A stretch of 7,408 bases of DNA from NCBI GenBank assembly GCA_004173415.1, contig SEHC01000183.1:1-7408 (forward strand), written 5' to 3'. A model generated the notes under the pieces. The model was not told the origin of the DNA, made no database searches, and worked only from the letters and a program-made list of their open reading frames with translations. The stretch is from Lysobacteraceae bacterium. GTDB lineage: Bacteria; Pseudomonadota; Gammaproteobacteria; Xanthomonadales; Xanthomonadaceae. The translations under genes were made by a program, and so were the position numbers. Within the stretch, counting starts at the first letter, position 1, and the number at the start of each line of letters is the position of its first letter. This document shows positions 5,246 to 7,408 of the stretch, in pieces.

Positions 5246-6169
5246 ATGACCTCCCCCGTTTCCCCCGTGGCCGCCCCGGCGCGCGGCCTGTTCGTCGTCC
5301 TCGCGCTGCTGGCGGTGTACCTGATCTGGGGTTCCACCTACCTGGGAATCCGCTTCGCGCTGGAAGGCGGCTACCCGCCCTTGCTGATGGCCGGTGGCCG
5401 CTTCCTGCTGGCCGGCTCGATGATGTACGCGGTGTTGCGGGCACGCGCCGAAGCCGCGCCCACGCGCGCGCAATGGAAGAACCTCGCGCTGATGGGCCTG
5501 CTGATGATGGGCCTCGGCAACGGCATGGTCAGCATCGCCGAACAGTGGGTGTCCTCGGGCCTGGCCGCCGTCGCCATTGCGTCCACGCCGCTCTGGATGG
5601 GCCTGTTCGCATTGCTGCGCGGACAACGGCCGAGCGGACTCGAATGGGTCGGCATCGGCATCGGTTTCGTCGGCGTGCTGTGGCTCAACGCGGGCAGCAC
5701 GCTGTCGGCCACGCCCTGGGGCCTGGTCGCGCTGGTGATCGCGCCCATTGCCTGGGCTTACGGTTCGATCTGGAGCAAGGGTCGCGACCTGCCCTCGCCA
5801 TTCATGTCCGCGGCCGGGCAGATGATCACCGGCGGGGTGATGATGCTGGTCGCCGGCCTGGTCACCGGCGAAAGCTTCCACGGCATGCCGACGCTGAAGG
5901 GCACGCTGTCGGTGGTTTACCTGATGACCTTCGGTTCGATCATCGGCTTCACCGCCTACGTCTGGCTGCTGCACCACGTGCGGCCCACGCTCGCCGGCAG
6001 CTATGCCTACGTCAATCCGGTGATCGCGGTGATGCTCGGCGCGTGGCTGGCCAACGAGACCTTCACCACGCACGACCTCGGCGCGATGGGGGTGATCCTG
6101 TTCGGCGTGGTGGCTATCACCCTGGGCAAGGCGCGCGCGCCGCGCGCGGCGACGGAAGAGGCTCGATGA
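5246..6169 (+). CDS. yedA: EamA/DMT-family exporter, YedA-like
   Basis: A 307-residue inner-membrane protein of the drug/metabolite transporter superfamily, with about ten predicted transmembrane helices in two EamA repeats (about residues 14-145 and 155-293). The first helix carries the YedA-type signature VYLIWGSTYLGIRFAL, followed by GGYPPLLMAGGRF. The second half has the typical TAYVWLLHHV...YAYVNPVIAV stretch and a conserved Glu in WLANE. Length matches E. coli YedA (306). Family members export amino acids or small metabolites by proton exchange; the substrate here is unknown. ATG 5246 is preferred over the upstream in-frame ATG 5150. The extra 32 residues are unlike the family, and a -10 box at 5214-5219 lies inside that extension. 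The gene overlaps rarD by four bases (ATGA). Confidence 0.9.
   Translation: MTSPVSPVAAPARGLFVVLALLAVYLIWGSTYLGIRFALEGGYPPLLMAGGRFLLAGSMMYAVLRARAEAAPTRAQWKNLALMGLLMMGLGNGMVSIAEQWVSSGLAAVAIASTPLWMGLFALLRGQRPSGLEWVGIGIGFVGVLWLNAGSTLSATPWGLVALVIAPIAWAYGSIWSKGRDLPSPFMSAAGQMITGGVMMLVAGLVTGESFHGMPTLKGTLSVVYLMTFGSIIGFTAYVWLLHHVRPTLAGSYAYVNPVIAVMLGAWLANETFTTHDLGAMGVILFGVVAITLGKARAPRAATEEAR
6154..6160 (+). promoter_or_regulatory. Ribosome-binding site that fixes the rarD start
   Basis: The ggaagag stretch, 5 bases before ATG 6166, lies inside the 3' end of yedA. It is the clearest Shine-Dalgarno-like sequence in the window and supports ATG 6166 over any upstream start in the long open frame. Confidence 0.6.
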
Positions 6170-7089
6170 CCAGCGCCGTGCTCGACCGGCGCGGCCTGTG
6201 GGTGGCGGCCGGCTCCTTCGCCATCTGGGGCCTGATGCCGTTGTACTGGCACCTGCTCAAGGCGGTGCCCTCGCTGCAGATCGTGATGCACCGGATCGTC
6301 TGGAGCGCCTTGCTGGTGGTTGCCTGGCTGTGCTGGAAGAGCGGCCTGCAATGGCTGCGCGAGGTGCTGGCGCGGCCGCGCGTGGCCGCGATGCTGGCCC
6401 TCAGCGGGGTCCTGATCGCCTTCAACTGGGGCCTGTACATCTGGGCGGTCAACGCCGGCCACGTGGTCGAAACCAGTCTCGGCTACTTCATCAACCCGCT
6501 GCTCAACGTGGTCCTGGGCGTGCTGCTGCTGCGCGAACGCCTCTCGCCGGCCCAGTGGGTATCGGTCGCGGTCGCGGCGGTGGGCGTGCTCTGGCTGACC
6601 TTCAACTACGGCAGCTTCCCGTGGATCGCGCTGTCGCTGGCCGCCTCGTTCGGCTTCTATGGCTTCATCCGCAAGCTGGCGGTGGTGGATTCGGTCCCCG
6701 GGCTGGCGATCGAGAGCCTGTACCTGTTCCTGCCCGCGCTGGCCGCGCTGCTGTGGTTCGAGACCCGGGGCAGCGGCGGTTTCGCCGGTGGCTGGGGCTG
6801 GCAGGTCGATGCCTTGCTGGTGTTCGCCGGCGTGCTGACCGCGCTGCCGCTGATCGGGTTTTCCTACGCGGTGCGCCGCGTGCCCTACAGCGTGGTCGGT
6901 TTCATGCAGTACATCGCGCCGACGCTGCAGTTGCTGATCGGAGTGCTGGTGTTCAACGAAGTGTTCGACCGCGACCGTGCGATCGGCTTCGGTTTCATCT
7001 GGGTGGGCCTGGCGATCTTCGCCGCCGACGGAGTCTGGCGTTCGCGGCGCAAGCCGGCATGCCTGCCGGTCGCCGAGGGCCTGGAATAA
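6166..7089 (+). CDS. rarD: EamA/DMT-family transporter RarD
   Basis: A 307-residue polytopic membrane protein. RarD signatures are clear: FAIWGLMPLYWHLL in helix 1, MHRIVWS, NWGLYIWAVNAGHVVETSLGY followed by FINPLLNVVLG, FGFYGFIRK, and VGFMQYIAPTLQ near the end. Two EamA repeats and about ten helices are expected. RarD proteins are named for a chloramphenicol-sensitivity phenotype, but the physiological substrate is unknown. The ATG overlaps the yedA stop (ATGA, 6166-6169) and is preceded by a good ribosome-binding site (ggaagag, 6154-6160, 5 bases before the ATG), so the two genes are probably co-transcribed and translationally coupled. The frame is open upstream to 5086, but that part lies inside yedA and is not family-like. 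No terminator with a T-run is visible after the stop. Confidence 0.93.
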   Translation: MTSAVLDRRGLWVAAGSFAIWGLMPLYWHLLKAVPSLQIVMHRIVWSALLVVAWLCWKSGLQWLREVLARPRVAAMLALSGVLIAFNWGLYIWAVNAGHVVETSLGYFINPLLNVVLGVLLLRERLSPAQWVSVAVAAVGVLWLTFNYGSFPWIALSLAASFGFYGFIRKLAVVDSVPGLAIESLYLFLPALAALLWFETRGSGGFAGGWGWQVDALLVFAGVLTALPLIGFSYAVRRVPYSVVGFMQYIAPTLQLLIGVLVFNEVFDRDRAIGFGFIWVGLAIFAADGVWRSRRKPACLPVAEGLE

Positions 7090-7091
7090 GC

Positions 7092-7114
7092 GGGGACGCA
7101 GCTGCGGCGCCTAC
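7092..7114 (-). repeat. REP-like element on the minus strand after rarD
   Basis: Read on the minus strand, GTAG (7114-7111) is followed by gcgccgcagctgcgtcc, a GC-rich imperfect hairpin around the palindrome cgcagctgcg. Orientation is opposite to the element at 5061-5085. Its GTAG head again supplies a TAG stop, here for the minus-strand remnant 7111-7283. The stem is weaker than in the first copy. Confidence 0.4.
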
Positions 7115-7283
7115 GGACAGGGACCGCCCGCGTCGGCCCACAGCTTGAAGGCCGCGAAGAAACGGTCATGCGGCACCGGCACCGGCGCGCGCCCAAGGCC
7201 CGGGTTCCAGCCCACAGCACCAGCTTGTCCTCGCCCACGTGCTGATTGGATCTGGATACACCCGCAGACGAGAAGGCCATCAA
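7111..7283 (-). pseudogene. Unrecognised coding remnant, probably frameshifted
   Basis: On the minus strand a frame reading from about 7283 (MAFSSAG...NQHVGEDKLVLW) is protein-like until about 7210. A second frame, one base out of step, then continues (WNPGLGRAPVPVPHDRFF, then AAFKLWADAGGPCP) to a TAG at 7113-7111. Both pieces have plausible composition and join cleanly if one base is restored near 7210. I do not recognise the family and assign no function. The 5' part before about 7250 may not be native, since no start with a ribosome-binding site is seen. The remnant lies between rarD and the permease on the same strand as the permease. It could also be chance open frames. Confidence 0.35.
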
Positions 7284-7331
7284 CGAGGCCCTTCTCGATC
7301 CAGTCCGTTAGCGACGCCGACTCCTGCGAGA

Positions 7332-7408
7332 TCAGCTCGCGCGCAGTGCCGCGGTCACCGGCAGTCGCGCGGCACGCAGGGCCGGGAACAGGCCGCCGAC
7401 CAGGCCGA
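7332..7408 (-). CDS. ABC transporter permease, MacB/FtsX type, C-terminal 24 residues
   Basis: On the minus strand, entering from the right edge, the frame reads GLVGGLFPALRAARLPVTAA then LRAS and a TGA (7334-7332). The pattern of a glycine-rich last helix followed by FPALRAARLPV, a short cytoplasmic tail and the stop is the standard C-terminus of MacB-like FtsX-domain permeases, which couple to an ATPase to drive export or lipoprotein/antimicrobial handling. Everything upstream, including the partner ATPase, lies beyond the window, so the substrate class is open. It is convergent with rarD. Confidence 0.7.
   Translation of the reverse strand, partial: GLVGGLFPALRAARLPVTAALRAS

Noticed and set aside
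5086..6165. Upstream extension of the rarD frame to 5086
   Set aside because: This part is Arg/Gly/Pro-rich, lies inside yedA, and the family-like sequence starts exactly at ATG 6166 behind a ribosome-binding site.
7270..7288. Hairpin gagaaggcc / ggcccttctc as terminator
   Set aside because: The stem has a bulge and no T-run on either strand.

Overview
The window is GC-rich bacterial DNA from a gammaproteobacterium, most likely of the Xanthomonadaceae (Lysobacter, Luteimonas, Pseudoxanthomonas or Stenotrophomonas type). This rests on the LipA N-terminus, the Prc length of about 725 residues, codon use, and GTAG-headed REP-like hairpins. The assignment is inference from remembered protein families, not a search.

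Layout. Bases 1-195 are the 3' end of groEL, closed by a clear intrinsic terminator. Bases 196-786 hold no convincing protein gene. They do contain a second, very strong intrinsic terminator (597-634) preceded by RNA-like structure, including a segment that can pair with the terminator's 5' arm in a mutually exclusive way. This is either an unannotated small RNA or a leader/attenuator ahead of lipA. lipA (lipoyl synthase) follows at 787-1830 with all cluster-binding residues intact. After 161 bases with two perfect dyads comes prc (tail-specific periplasmic protease), 1992-4162. It is broken by a frameshift at about 2649 that also removes the conserved segment just before the HT dipeptide of the family's DPHT motif, which fits a deletion of about 16 bases. 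Next is an Ada-type O6-alkylguanine methyltransferase (4246-5064) that lacks the N-terminal phosphotriester-sensing domain. Its stop codon lies inside a REP-like hairpin. Two drug/metabolite-transporter genes, yedA (5246-6169) and rarD (6166-7089), overlap by ATGA and look translationally coupled. The right edge runs on the minus strand: an unrecognised, probably frameshifted coding remnant (7111-7283) and the last 24 codons of a MacB/FtsX-type ABC permease (7332-7408).

The genes do not form one pathway. They are housekeeping and stress functions side by side: protein folding (GroEL), lipoate cofactor synthesis (LipA), envelope protein turnover (Prc), alkylation repair (Ada) and small-molecule export (YedA, RarD). 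Only yedA-rarD has the spacing of an operon. I found no mobile element, CRISPR array, tRNA or rRNA. The least explained parts are the groEL-lipA intergenic RNA region, the prc lesion and the minus-strand remnant.
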